From JAXMBX01 sp046349635 (GTDB lineage: Bacteria; Planctomycetota; Planctomycetia; Planctomycetales; Planctomycetaceae): a DNA stretch of 64,000 nt. Location: assembly GCA_046349635.1 (NCBI GenBank), contig JAXMBX010000024.1, positions 11,873 to 75,872 on the forward strand. The letters run 5' to 3'. Position 1 is the stretch's first letter. Every line of letters begins with the position of its first letter. Under the pieces are notes generated by a model. The model made no database searches. It was not told where the DNA came from and saw only the letters and a list, made by a program, of their open reading frames with translations. Of the stretch, positions 52,877 through 62,514 are shown piece after piece. The position numbers and the translations under genes are program-made.

Positions 52877-54709
52877 ATGAAGCAACTGGGAGAATGGCTG
52901 GAGCGGCGGGTCGGTTATGGAACCTTGCTGCGGACGTTGCGGACGCGGGGATTGCCGGATGGGCCAAGCTGGTGGCTGACGAGCGCGAGTTGTCTGTTTG
53001 CGCTGCTGTTGATCCAGGGTCTGACCGGCCTGTTGCTGATGACGAGCTACAGCCCCTCGATGCCAAGCGCTTGGGCCTGCGTGCATTTCATCGATCAGAG
53101 CAGCGCGGGGAGTTTCCTCCGCGGAGTGCATCATTACGCGGCTCACGCCATGATCATCCTGTTCCTGATTCACGTGGCGCGTGTGACGATTGCAGGGGCA
53201 TACCGGGCACCGCAGGAATTGGTGTGGGTGACCGGGCTGTTGCTGATTCCGATTGTGATCGTGTGGACGGTGACGGGGAACCCGCTCTCCGGAAGCCAGA
53301 AGGGCGTCGCGCAGATCGAGGTCGAGGCGAACATCCTGGGATCGACGCCGCTGGTGGGGCCCGCGTTGCGGAAGCTGTTGATCGGCGGGGATGAGATCGG
53401 GAATCTGACCCTCACGCATCTCTATTTTCTGCACGTCGGTTTATTTCCGCTGATCGTGATCGTGTTGATCGCGATCCATTTGCAGCAGGTGTTCAAGCAC
53501 AGCCTGTACCTGCCGGAGACCGGTGCGCTCTTGCCGATTGCGGCGCCGCGGGCGGTGGCGTACTGGCCTTACCAGACGGTGCGAAACCGGACGGTGCTGG
53601 CCGGCGTCGTTGGTGTGATTGCGTGGGTGGCATGGAAATACGGCGCTCCGCTGGAGGCCCCGGCCGATCCGGATCTCCCCCAGGCGCCCCGGCCGGAGTG
53701 GTATTTTCGCTGGCTGTTCGAACTGCGGCGGTATTTCACGGGAGAGTGGGAATTTATCGCGACGATGGTCCTTCCCACGCTGTTGCTGCTGTTTTTCATT
53801 TTCCTGCCGTTCATTGATCGCTGGCTCCGTCCGCGGACTGCCGGGATATTGCGGATCATCATCGTCAGCGCAGGACTGAGTGCATGGGGAGCGCTGACCT
53901 ATATCTCCTTCGCGCGGGACATGAAGGATCCGGAGTTCGTCGCCGTGACGGAGGAAGCAGCGCGGCTGTCGGAGCGGGCTCGATTTCTCGCCGATGCTCA
54001 ACAGGTACCTCCCGAGGGGGCTCAGGTCCTGTTGCGGCGGGATGCAAAGACGCAGGGTCCGCTGCTGTTCGGAAAACATTGCGCGAGTTGCCATCCGCAT
54101 GCGGGACTGGCGAGTCACGGGGCGAGCAAGGAGGACGCGAGCGCCCCGGATTTGACCGGATTCGGGACCGCGAACTGGATCGCAGGATTCCTCGATCCGG
54201 AACGGATTGCTTCGAAGCACGTGTTCGGGGGAACGAAGTTCCAAAAGGGAGCGATGGTGCGGCGGGTGAACTCGCTCTTCAAGGACGCGGGTGAGGAAGG
54301 GAAGCAGGAGTTGCAGGCCAACCTGCAAAAGGTGGCGCGGGCCTTGTCGGCCGAAGCAGGGCTGGCTTCGCAAAAGGATGCGGACGCGCGCGACAAAGCA
54401 GAGATTGAAGCCGGGAGAAAATTACTCACGGAAGAATTTTCCTGCACGGAGTGCCACAAGTTTCATGACGAGGGAGACCTGGGGCAGGCTCCGGACCTGA
54501 CGGGGTACGGATCGAAGGACTGGTTGCGCGGGATGATTGCCCAACCGACTGGCGCCAGATTCTATGCGGACAAGAAGAACGACCGGATGCCGGGATTTGC
54601 CGCTGACTCCGCGCACCCGGAACAGAATCTGTTGAGTCCCGGGGAAATGAATCTGCTCGTGGAATGGCTGAGGGGCGAGTGGTTGGAAACGGGGGAAAAG
54701 TCCCGGTAA
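52877..54709 (+). CDS. Cytochrome b fused to a C-terminal dihaem cytochrome c region
   Basis: 610 residues from ATG 52877. Residues 1-220 are cytochrome b (b-type haem ligands in GVHHYAAHAMIILFLIHVAR and LTHLYFLHVGLFPLIVIVLIAIHLQQVF), followed by subunit-IV-like helices (EWYFRWLFELRRYF, VLPTLLLLFFIFLPFIDR). From about residue 380 two haem c motifs follow, CASCH and CTECH, separated by about 135 residues. Normal complexes use separate cytochrome c1 subunits; here the electron path from Rieske to cytochrome c is built into one chain. Quinol is oxidised at the membrane with electrons passed to an external acceptor. Confidence 0.92.
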   Translation: MKQLGEWLERRVGYGTLLRTLRTRGLPDGPSWWLTSASCLFALLLIQGLTGLLLMTSYSPSMPSAWACVHFIDQSSAGSFLRGVHHYAAHAMIILFLIHVARVTIAGAYRAPQELVWVTGLLLIPIVIVWTVTGNPLSGSQKGVAQIEVEANILGSTPLVGPALRKLLIGGDEIGNLTLTHLYFLHVGLFPLIVIVLIAIHLQQVFKHSLYLPETGALLPIAAPRAVAYWPYQTVRNRTVLAGVVGVIAWVAWKYGAPLEAPADPDLPQAPRPEWYFRWLFELRRYFTGEWEFIATMVLPTLLLLFFIFLPFIDRWLRPRTAGILRIIIVSAGLSAWGALTYISFARDMKDPEFVAVTEEAARLSERARFLADAQQVPPEGAQVLLRRDAKTQGPLLFGKHCASCHPHAGLASHGASKEDASAPDLTGFGTANWIAGFLDPERIASKHVFGGTKFQKGAMVRRVNSLFKDAGEEGKQELQANLQKVARALSAEAGLASQKDADARDKAEIEAGRKLLTEEFSCTECHKFHDEGDLGQAPDLTGYGSKDWLRGMIAQPTGARFYADKKNDRMPGFAADSAHPEQNLLSPGEMNLLVEWLRGEWLETGEKSR

Positions 54710-54864
54710 AGCCCTCCCAGATCACCGGACTCTCGCGCTCAAGAGGGGAATGGCGGGATTCCGCTGGATCAACATTTATTGATGGGTTATCATCGAGCCG
54801 ATCGTCATTGATGGGGCTCACGATTTGAAATCCTCCTCAACCCCGCAGCGGGAGAGAGCGACTG

Positions 54865-56298
54865 ATGTTGTCGATTCTCGGCAATCCGCGAAGAACATGT
54901 GACGGCGTGACCCGCCGGGAGATACTCTCGGCCGGGGGAGCCGGTCTGCTGGGGTTGTCGTTGCCGAAGTTACTGGCGGCGGAATCGGAAGGGAGCGGAG
55001 GGACACCGAAAGCCAGGTCGGTGATCTTTATGATGCTGTTCGGGGGACCGAGCCAGCTTGAGACGTACGACATGAAGCCGGAGGCTCCGGAGCAGATCCG
55101 GGGACCGTTCAAACCAATTGCGGCCCGGACGCCGGACCTGTTGATCTCGGAATACCTGCCGTTGTCGGCGGCGGTCTCGGACAAGTTCTGCGTCGTGCGG
55201 ACGATGACACACGGGCACAACGACCACAGCGGCGGCGGACACTACCTCCAGACGGGGAAGCGGTGGCATGTCCCGATCGGAGGTGGCTTTGCACCGACGC
55301 CCAAGGATTGGCCGTCGATGGGCTCGATTGTCGAATACGTCGACCAGCAACGGTTCGGAATGGGGCGGGAGTTGCCCTCCTACATGGTGGTGCCGAATTC
55401 CTTGGGGCGATTGCAGGAGATGGGTCAGTATCCTCGACCCGGCGAATACGGCGGTTGGCTGGGACGTCGCTACAACCCCGTCACCACGAAAATCGACAAG
55501 CGGACTTTGACCGACAATCCCTACTGGCGGGACTGCACCGATGAAGAACTGACCTTCCAGATTGATGGGATGATGTCCGGAAACGGGATCACACTGGACA
55601 GGATGAACCAGCGACGGTCGTTGCTGGATCAGATGGAGATTGAGACCCGCCGCCAGTCCACGCTGAGCCGGGCATCGAGTTACGATGCGTTTCAGGAGCG
55701 GGCGTTCCGGCTGGTGACCTCTCCCAAGGCGCGGCAGGCGCTCGATCTGCTCAAAGAGCCCACGCCGATCCGCGACCGATACGGACGGCATCTGTTCGGA
55801 CAGGCATCGCTGATGGCGCGACGCTTGGTGGAAGCCGGTGTGCGGTTCGTCACCGTGCATTACGACTGCGTGGACGGTTACAGTTGGGATTCGCACGTGA
55901 ACAGCGATGACGTACGGTAGTCGCTCCTGCCGACCTTTGACCAGGCCTATTCCGCGCTGATTGAAGACCTTGATCAACGGGGCCTGCTCGCGGAGACGCT
56001 CGTGGTGGCGGTGGGTGAGATGGGGCGGACCCCGCAGGCGAACAAAAACTGGGGGCGGAATCACTGGAGCACCCTCTTCCCGGCGGTGCTGGCAGGAGCC
56101 GGTATCCGCGGAGGGCAGCTCTACGGCAAGTCGGACAAGGATGCCGCGTATCCGATTGAAAAGCCAACCTCCCCCGATGACCTGGCGGCGACGATTTACC
56201 ACGCGCTGGGGATCGATCCGGAAATGCGGGTGACGAATGCGGAAAATCGTCCGACGACGATCACGGAAGGGACACCTGTGACGGCCCTCTGGAGTTGA
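54865..56298 (+). pseudogene. DUF1501 protein interrupted by one in-frame amber codon
   Basis: 477 codons from an ATG preceded by GGGAGAG, with a Tat-like VTRREILSAGGAG leader. The DUF1501 alkaline-phosphatase-like pattern is clear: FGGPSQLETYDMKPEAP, THGHNDHSGGGHY, the WDSH box, and after the interruption GEMGRTPQANKNWGRNHW. A TAG at 55918-55920 falls in the same frame where a Lys or similar codon is expected (DDVR-stop-SLLPTFDQAY), with no indel. The downstream part keeps perfect coding quality. Nearby intact genes end in TAG, so general readthrough is unlikely. It is either a fresh nonsense change or an error. DUF1501 proteins in planctomycetes are linked to surface sulfatase-like or cytochrome proteins. 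Confidence 0.82.
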
Positions 56299-56316
56299 GA
56301 GAACTGGGAAGCGTCG

Positions 56317-57786
56317 ATGTCCACCCCGTACCGCCATCCGCAGATTTCAAGACGCACGCTGGTGCAGGCGGGCGCGCTGGGGTTATGCGGGCTGGGGACG
56401 AATCATCTCAACTCCTTGCGTGGCGCGACGCGCGCGGGAGCGGAAAAGAGTGCAGGCCGCGGAACGGCGAAGGCCTGCATTTACATTTTTCTGTCGGGGG
56501 GATTGTCGCAGCACGAGAGCTTCGACCTGAAACCGGAAGCCCCGGACGGGATTCGAGGAGAGTTCCAGCCCATCGCGACACGGACCGCGGGAGTTGAGAT
56601 CAGCGAACATCTGCCGCTGCTCGCGGAGCGGAGCGAAGACTGGGCGTTGCTCCGCTCACTGGCCCATCCGACGAACGACCACACCGCCGGGCATTACTAC
56701 ATGCTGACGGGCCGGACGATTCCTTCCCCCGGGTTTGATGGAGAGCGGGTGGCACGTTCGACCGACTGGCCTTCGATTGCCTCGACCGTGGGAGACGCAT
56801 TGCCGGCGCGGAACCATAATCTTCCCCCCGCGATTGTGTTGCCGGAAAAACTGATTCACTGGTCGGGAGGAGTGATTCCCGGAGCCTATGGCGGGCAGAT
56901 GGGGCAACGGCGGGATCCGTTCTTCATCGAGGCGTCGCCGTATGGAAATCCGTTCTGGCGCGGGGCATATCCGGAATACACGTTCGTGAACGAGACGAAG
57001 AAACCCCCGAAGGATCCGGACGCACGGGTCTACCAGGCGCCGAACATCACTCTCGCGCCGGGCCTGAGCATGCAGCGCATGCGAGGGCGGATGGACCTGT
57101 TGCAGGAGATCGACGAGCAACGAGGGAAGATGGAGCGGTCCGCAGTACTGCAGCAGTACGACAGTTACCGGGAGTCGGCGATTTCGTTGTTGTCTGCTCC
57201 GCAGGTGCGGCAGGCATTTGACGTGACCCAGGCCGATGAAGCGACGCAGATCCGATACGGGCGGAACAGCTTCGGGTGGTCGCTGTTGATGGCGTATCGG
57301 CTGGTCGCGTCAGGGGTGAACCTCGTGCAGGTGAACCTGGGGAACAATGAGACATGGGACAATCACGGCGAGATTTTTTATCGCCTGAAAGAGAGACTCT
57401 TCCCGCCGACGGACCGGGCGCTTTGTGCGCTGCTGGATGATCTGAAACAGAGTGGGCTCCTCGATAGCACGCTGGTGGTGATGGCGGGCGAGTTCGGCCG
57501 GACGCCGAAGCTGTCGACACTGCCGACGTCGTACGAGAAAGCAGGACGGGACCACTGGGGGGCCGTGCAGAGCGTGTTCTTCGCCGGCGGCGGAGTGCGC
57601 GGCGGGACGGTCGTGGGAGCTTCAGACAAGATCGGCGCCTATCCGGCCCATTCGCCCCACAAGCCGGAGGATCTCGCGGCGACGATGTACCACGCGCTGG
57701 GAATCCCGGAATCCGCGGTCTGGCACGATGACCTGCAGAGGCCCCACCAGATTTATTATGGCTCGCCGATCGCGGGGTTGATGTGA
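56317..57786 (+). CDS. DUF1501 protein (intact), Tat-exported
   Basis: 489 residues starting 19 bases after the first DUF1501 stop. The leader ISRRTLVQAGALGLCGLG is a twin-arginine signal. The alkaline-phosphatase-like fold is indicated by FLSGGLSQHESFDLKPEAPDG, NDHTAGHYYM, NNETWDNHGEIF, and GEFGRTPKLST. Both genes share a common layout, so they probably arose by duplication. The stop (57784-57786) overlaps the GTG start of the small gene at 57783, a coupled pair. Confidence 0.88.
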   Translation: MSTPYRHPQISRRTLVQAGALGLCGLGTNHLNSLRGATRAGAEKSAGRGTAKACIYIFLSGGLSQHESFDLKPEAPDGIRGEFQPIATRTAGVEISEHLPLLAERSEDWALLRSLAHPTNDHTAGHYYMLTGRTIPSPGFDGERVARSTDWPSIASTVGDALPARNHNLPPAIVLPEKLIHWSGGVIPGAYGGQMGQRRDPFFIEASPYGNPFWRGAYPEYTFVNETKKPPKDPDARVYQAPNITLAPGLSMQRMRGRMDLLQEIDEQRGKMERSAVLQQYDSYRESAISLLSAPQVRQAFDVTQADEATQIRYGRNSFGWSLLMAYRLVASGVNLVQVNLGNNETWDNHGEIFYRLKERLFPPTDRALCALLDDLKQSGLLDSTLVVMAGEFGRTPKLSTLPTSYEKAGRDHWGAVQSVFFAGGGVRGGTVVGASDKIGAYPAHSPHKPEDLAATMYHALGIPESAVWHDDLQRPHQIYYGSPIAGLM

Positions 57787-58055
57787 CCGACGATGCCGAA
57801 AACGAAAAGGAGTTGTTCCGCGTCAGCGCGATTCTGGAGTCGATCGCGGCTCAGTATCCCGAGGATTCTCCGGAGTGCCTTGCTATCCGCGACGCAGCTT
57901 TGGCTTTTTCAATTGTGAACCACCACAAGTTTCTCCTCGCCCAGTTTCGCGCCTCGCGTGAGCTTCTGGGAGGCGAGATTTCTGAAGAGACCAAGCAGCA
58001 TTTCAAAGCACGGGGGATCGACTTCGATGCCCTCGAAGCCGAGGATCAGTTCTGA
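57783..58055 (+). CDS. Small hypothetical protein coupled to DUF1501
   Basis: 90 residues from a GTG whose bases overlap the DUF1501 TGA (ATGTGA). It is acidic and helical, with no membrane segment (LFRVSAILESIAAQYPE, AALAFSIVNHHKFLLAQF). No family is recognised. The overlap implies coupled translation with the DUF1501 protein. It is convergent with rtcB nine bases away. Confidence 0.7.
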   Translation: MTDDAENEKELFRVSAILESIAAQYPEDSPECLAIRDAALAFSIVNHHKFLLAQFRASRELLGGEISEETKQHFKARGIDFDALEAEDQF

Positions 58056-58063
58056 CGGGAAGG

Positions 58064-59452
58064 TCAATCCTCCGCGGCGCTCCCGTCGTCGCACATCTTG
58101 ACGATCTTCGGATCGAAGCGGGCGATGATTTCCACCAGGTCCTGCTGCTGGGCCATGACCTCTTCGATCCGTTTATAGACGTGGGGGACTTCATCCGCAC
58201 CGGCGGAGAGGATAGTAACCCCCTTCTTCGCCAAGTCGTTCTTCACCGCTTTGAAGTTGTACGTATCCCGGGCCTTACGGCGGGACATACGGCGTCCGGC
58301 GCCGTGCGAGGCGGAATCGAGGCTCGCGGCGCTCCCCTTGCCCCGCACGACGAACGCCGGGTCGGCCATCGAACCCGGGATCACACCCAAAACTCCCGCA
58401 CCGGCCGGGGTCGCCCCCTTCCGATGGACGATCAGTTCCTTTCCATCGTGGACTTCCTTCCAGGCGAAGTTGTGGTGGTTCTCGACACCGGCGATGACAT
58501 CTTCACCCAGCAGACGGGCGACGAGTTGATGAATCACGGCGTGATTGGCAGCAGCGTATTCTCCCATCAGGTTCATGGCCGCCCAGTATTCGGCCCCCGC
58601 TTCGCTCTCCAGATCCAACCACGCCAGGCGGCCCAGTTCAGCGTACCGCTTCGGAAGCTGCGACTGGGCGATGGAGGAATAGACGCTGCAGACGGCGGCA
58701 CCGGCACCCCGGCTACCGCTATGGCTCAATAGAGCGACGTATTCACCGGCGGGGAGTCCGAGGTCCGGATCTTCCGCGGGCAGCGTCAGGGCGCCGAATT
58801 CGACAAAGTGGTTTCCTGAGCCGGAGGTCCCAAGCTGCTTCCACGCGCGATCCTTATGTTCACGGGTGATCCGGGTGATGTTCCAGTCCAGATCCATCAC
58901 CGCGTGCTGCTGCGGGCGTTCGTGAACGCTCCCGACGCCAAAGCGGGTTCCCTGTTCCAGCGCAATCCGGAAGTGGTGGAACCGGTCATCGAGTTCCGTG
59001 GGGCGGATGTCGAACACGGAGAGCTTCATACGGCAGGCGATATCGACGCCGACGGCATAGGGAATGACGGCCTTTTCGCAGGCGAGAACCCCGCCGATCG
59101 GGAGTCCGTAGCCGACGTGGGCATCGGGCATCAGCGCACCACGGTAGGCAACCGGGACGGCGCACGCCTGGCGCATCTGGGCATGAGACGCCTCATCGAT
59201 CTCCGTCCCCCACGTCTGATAGCAGGCGGGTTCGGCGGGAACAAAATTCTTTTCGGCGATCAATTCCTGTGCGAGGGGGCCGAAGTGCGGATCGGTGGTG
59301 TGTTCCTCGGGCGCATCGAGGATGGCACGGATCTGCTTCTTGGCATCCGCGCCTTTGAATTTTCCCTGCTGCGCAGCGGCCTGGATTCCCTGAATGGCGA
59401 GTACCAGACAGTGATCAGGGACGCCGAGTTTGCGGAGCTGGGTCGTATTCAT
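58064..59452 (-). CDS. rtcB: RtcB-type RNA ligase
   Basis: 462 residues. RtcB motifs are present: DAHVGYGLPIGG, GVDIACRMKLSVF (metal-binding Asp and Cys), GSGNHFVEFG, LSHSGSRGAG, and the HRKGATPAG and SHGAGRRMSR segments, the latter containing the guanylated histidine. It joins 2',3'-cyclic phosphate or 3'-phosphate and 5'-OH RNA ends using GTP. Usual regulators (RtcR/RtcA) are not nearby. Confidence 0.94.
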   Translation of the reverse strand: MNTTQLRKLGVPDHCLVLAIQGIQAAAQQGKFKGADAKKQIRAILDAPEEHTTDPHFGPLAQELIAEKNFVPAEPACYQTWGTEIDEASHAQMRQACAVPVAYRGALMPDAHVGYGLPIGGVLACEKAVIPYAVGVDIACRMKLSVFDIRPTELDDRFHHFRIALEQGTRFGVGSVHERPQQHAVMDLDWNITRITREHKDRAWKQLGTSGSGNHFVEFGALTLPAEDPDLGLPAGEYVALLSHSGSRGAGAAVCSVYSSIAQSQLPKRYAELGRLAWLDLESEAGAEYWAAMNLMGEYAAANHAVIHQLVARLLGEDVIAGVENHHNFAWKEVHDGKELIVHRKGATPAGAGVLGVIPGSMADPAFVVRGKGSAASLDSASHGAGRRMSRRKARDTYNFKAVKNDLAKKGVTILSAGADEVPHVYKRIEEVMAQQQDLVEIIARFDPKIVKMCDDGSAAED

Positions 59453-59579
59453 GTGACGGAGGAAAACTTGTTGTTTGAAGAACGCTCGAACTCATCACGG
59501 GACCAAATCCTGTGACAATCATACCGGGAGAGAAGTTCGGGGATGAACACACTTTTGTAGAGGAGTCATGTGTTCGGCG

Positions 59580-59912
59580 TCATCTGAAGTTAATCGACTG
59601 GCTCCCATCACGGTAGACGGATCCCTGATCCTGTGCCCAGTTTTTGGACCAGGAGACAAATGTGTGGCTGTAGGTCCACCAGTCGTGCTGGTGTTCCTGA
59701 GGAATCGGGAAATTGGGGACGAATTCCGTATTCTCCGAGGCGAGTTGCCACCACCGGAATTGCTGGTGAATGATCCGGCGGTTGCCACAGAGATGGCAGG
59801 ACTGGCTGATGTTTTCCCGCCAGTGGGTGACGGGGCACAGCAGGGCGAACAAAATCGCCAGAAAAAGTCCGGCAACACTCGCTTCCACAGCAGTCAAACG
59901 GCGTCCGCGCAT
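59580..59912 (-). CDS. Small membrane protein with CxxC motif
   Basis: About 110 residues from the ATG at 59912; an alternative ATG at 59954 overlaps the preceding gene's stop. A single hydrophobic segment (ASVAGLFLAILFALLCPV) is followed by SCHLCGNRR, a CxxCG ribbon-like motif, and a Trp/His-rich tail (RWWQLASENTEF, HQHDWWTYSHTFVSWSKNW). Similar short one-TM CxxC proteins recur in planctomycetes; function is unknown. It is directly downstream of the beta-propeller/cytochrome gene. Confidence 0.6.
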   Translation of the reverse strand: MRGRRLTAVEASVAGLFLAILFALLCPVTHWRENISQSCHLCGNRRIIHQQFRWWQLASENTEFVPNFPIPQEHQHDWWTYSHTFVSWSKNWAQDQGSVYRDGSQSINFR

Positions 59913-59925
59913 CTGTTGATTCCGC

Positions 59926-62265
59926 TCAGGGAACAGCAGGAATTCCTTCCGCACCGATGTCGACCCCCTTGCCCGAGTTGATCGTCGGCAGCTTCGTAAT
60001 CCATTCGCGGATCAGTTCGATGGCCCGTTCGTCCCGGACACTGGAGGCGATGTGCGGCATCCGACCCAGGCCGAGGAGCTGCATCCGCTGCAGCAGGACC
60101 GATTGTTCGGGATGGCCGGGAACGAGGACGGAAGCATCGGTAAGACCGAACGCACCATGATTGGGGCGGACACCGGAGATCCCCATGTCATTCAGATCGA
60201 GAGTGGCCAGGAGTTGGAACTGCGCGTTCCCGCCACCCCACTTCATGTGACAGTGAGAACAGTTGGAGTGAAGATAGGAACGGGCCCGGGCGTTCAAGTC
60301 GGCGTGCGGGTCGGCATCGTTCGTCAGCTTGGGAAGTTTATCCGGTGCAGCGGGGAGCGGTGCGGTGAACAGCCCGAGGTGTTCATACGTGGCGAGTTGA
60401 TTGGCGACGGTTCCGCCGTAATCGTGGTCCTTATTCAACTGCAGGGTATTGAGGCCGAGGACATATTTGGCGGGCATGGTATGGCACATCGTGCATTCCG
60501 CCCGGCTGGGAAAATGCCAGGTCTGCTGGCGTGCGCCGCCGGGAGCCGCGGGATCCTTGATGGTGAAAGTTTGATCCAGACCGTTGGCATCGAGAAGGTC
60601 CGCATCGGTCTGGTCGCTGTTCCACACATACGTGTACCCCCGCCAGACCTGATCGCCCACTTCCGCGGTGCCCGGGGTCTGCTGGAGATGCAGCAGGCGG
60701 GTTTCGAGACGGCGGCGGGACTTGGGATTCCCTTTTTCGAGTTCAAGCGAAAACGTCTTGACGGCGACGGTCCCATCCGGAAACCGCCAGCCACGCGGTG
60801 CTCCGGGGGCCGGCTGGGGATAGGGGATGCCGTTGTATTCGATCTGCCCGTTCCCCGGAATGGCGAGGAAGCGGTCCTTGTGGGCGTTGTCGGACCACAG
60901 CGGGGAATTAACGGAGTAGGGAATCAGACCCGGCGCGGGAGTGTGATCGCGGGTCGAAGCGAACAGACCCGTTTCACTCAGCTTGCGGGGGAATGATGCC
61001 GTCGGTGCGGCGGACTTGGGAGTCGGCATTAGACGGTGGAGTTGTCCGCCAATGTGGTCGAGGAGAAACAGTTCGCCATCGGCATCTTCAGCGAATTCGA
61101 TCAGGCGGAGGTTGGTGTCGCACAGTTCGCGGTTCTCCGTGACCCGTTTGTCTTCGGGCAGAGACTCATCGTAGCGGAGCATCCAGACCTTGCCGGTGTC
61201 ATAGTCGGCGTAGATGTAGGCTCCCTGGAGTTCGGGGAGGCGGTTGCCGTGATAGACGTAGCCGCCGGTGATGGAGCGAAAGTCAGAGTGCGGATGCTCG
61301 ACAATGGAGCGGATGATTTCGCCGGGCCCTTTTTTCCGTTCGGGGTGGAAGGGGTGACGTCCTTCGACCAGGCTCCAGCCGTAGTTGCCCCCCTTGCGGA
61401 TGATGTGGATCGATTCCCACAGGTCCTGACCGATTTCCCCGGCCCACAGGCGATCGGTTTTCCGGTCGAAGCTGAACTTCCACGCCTGTCTCAGGCCGAA
61501 CGCCCACACTTCACCGCGCGCATCACTCCGATTGGCAAACGGATTGTCAGCCGGAATCGTATAGGGGAGATCTTTGGAGGGGTGATCGACGTCGATACGG
61601 AGGATCGAGCCGACGAGATCGTTGATGGTCTGGCCGGTCTGGTATTCATCGGCGATGCCGCTGGAGTCGCCAGTGGAAATATAGAGATAACCATCCGGTC
61701 CGAAGCGGAGGCAGCCCCCGTTGTGACCGCCTGAGGGCCATTTCAAAAAGATCTGTTCGGAGTCTTTCTTCGCTTGAGGGGGATTCCAGGAGGTGACCTG
61801 ATAACGGGTCAGGAGGGTGCCCTCCGGCTGTTCCTTTTTCGGATCGAGGATGCTGGCAACGAAGAAGTAACCATTCTTCGCGAACTGGGGATGCACAGCC
61901 AGGCCGTAAGTCATCCGCCCGACGTCCAGGACGAGCGTGGGGACTCGCGAGAGCGGATCTTCCAGGAAGGAATAGATTTTTCCGTCCCGCTGGGCAATGA
62001 ACAGCCGATTCGTGCCCGGGACGGTGGAAGCGTTCAGGGGTTCATTGAATTTGACGTAGGGGAAAGCGATTTCAAGGCGATACGGAGCGGGGGGATCGGG
62101 GCTGCCGACGACGTGCGAAGTCGTCCAGGGAATCCGTTTGTCGATCCCCCATTTCGCCGGTGCCGGGGCGTTGTTCAGCCGCTCGGCTGCCCGGATCAGA
62201 TGGAGGGGGAGCAGAGTCCCGATGATTCCTGAAAGCAGCAGCAGGCCGCAGAGAGAGCGCAGCAC
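59926..62265 (-). CDS. Glucose/sorbosone-dehydrogenase-like beta-propeller fused to a dihaem c domain
   Basis: 779 residues from a GTG at 62265 (GAGGTG upstream) with a signal peptide (LCGLLLLSGIIGTLLPLHLI). The propeller (about 50-420) has the glucose/sorbosone dehydrogenase pattern, including HNGGCLRFGPDGYLYISTGDSS and RGEVWAFGLRQAWKFSFD and GGNYGWSLVEG. A second part carries two haem c motifs, CTMCH near 590 and CSHCH near 668. Electrons from sugar oxidation by PQQ could pass internally to the haems. The PQQ is inferred from family; no PQQ biosynthesis genes are here. Confidence 0.9.
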   Translation of the reverse strand: MLRSLCGLLLLSGIIGTLLPLHLIRAAERLNNAPAPAKWGIDKRIPWTTSHVVGSPDPPAPYRLEIAFPYVKFNEPLNASTVPGTNRLFIAQRDGKIYSFLEDPLSRVPTLVLDVGRMTYGLAVHPQFAKNGYFFVASILDPKKEQPEGTLLTRYQVTSWNPPQAKKDSEQIFLKWPSGGHNGGCLRFGPDGYLYISTGDSSGIADEYQTGQTINDLVGSILRIDVDHPSKDLPYTIPADNPFANRSDARGEVWAFGLRQAWKFSFDRKTDRLWAGEIGQDLWESIHIIRKGGNYGWSLVEGRHPFHPERKKGPGEIIRSIVEHPHSDFRSITGGYVYHGNRLPELQGAYIYADYDTGKVWMLRYDESLPEDKRVTENRELCDTNLRLIEFAEDADGELFLLDHIGGQLHRLMPTPKSAAPTASFPRKLSETGLFASTRDHTPAPGLIPYSVNSPLWSDNAHKDRFLAIPGNGQIEYNGIPYPQPAPGAPRGWRFPDGTVAVKTFSLELEKGNPKSRRRLETRLLHLQQTPGTAEVGDQVWRGYTYVWNSDQTDADLLDANGLDQTFTIKDPAAPGGARQQTWHFPSRAECTMCHTMPAKYVLGLNTLQLNKDHDYGGTVANQLATYEHLGLFTAPLPAAPDKLPKLTNDADPHADLNARARSYLHSNCSHCHMKWGGGNAQFQLLATLDLNDMGISGVRPNHGAFGLTDASVLVPGHPEQSVLLQRMQLLGLGRMPHIASSVRDERAIELIREWITKLPTINSGKGVDIGAEGIPAVP

Positions 62266-62514
62266 GGAACACCTCGCAAGAGAAAAGAAGGGGAACGAGG
62301 ATCAAGAAGCGGCGAACCCGGAAGAGCTGAGATGACTCTAAGTTATGCGGAGGTTTATCGATCCGTCAAATACTTTTTAGGGAAACGGGGGAGACGGAGA
62401 GTTGAGGCTTGAAGAGTGTCAGGGGATGCCAATAATGAACTGTTTCGAGCTTTTCCGTCCGTTTTTCCGTTCCTCAAGCCCGGTTCTTGAAGCCGGTGGC
62501 CGCGAGAATTTTCT

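Noticed and set aside
55918..55920. Amber codon as a recoded amino acid (pyrrolysine or readthrough)
   Set aside because: Intact neighbours (HxlR, MFS, double DUF1801) end with TAG, and no suppressor tRNA or pyl gene is in the window. Nonsense change or error is simpler.
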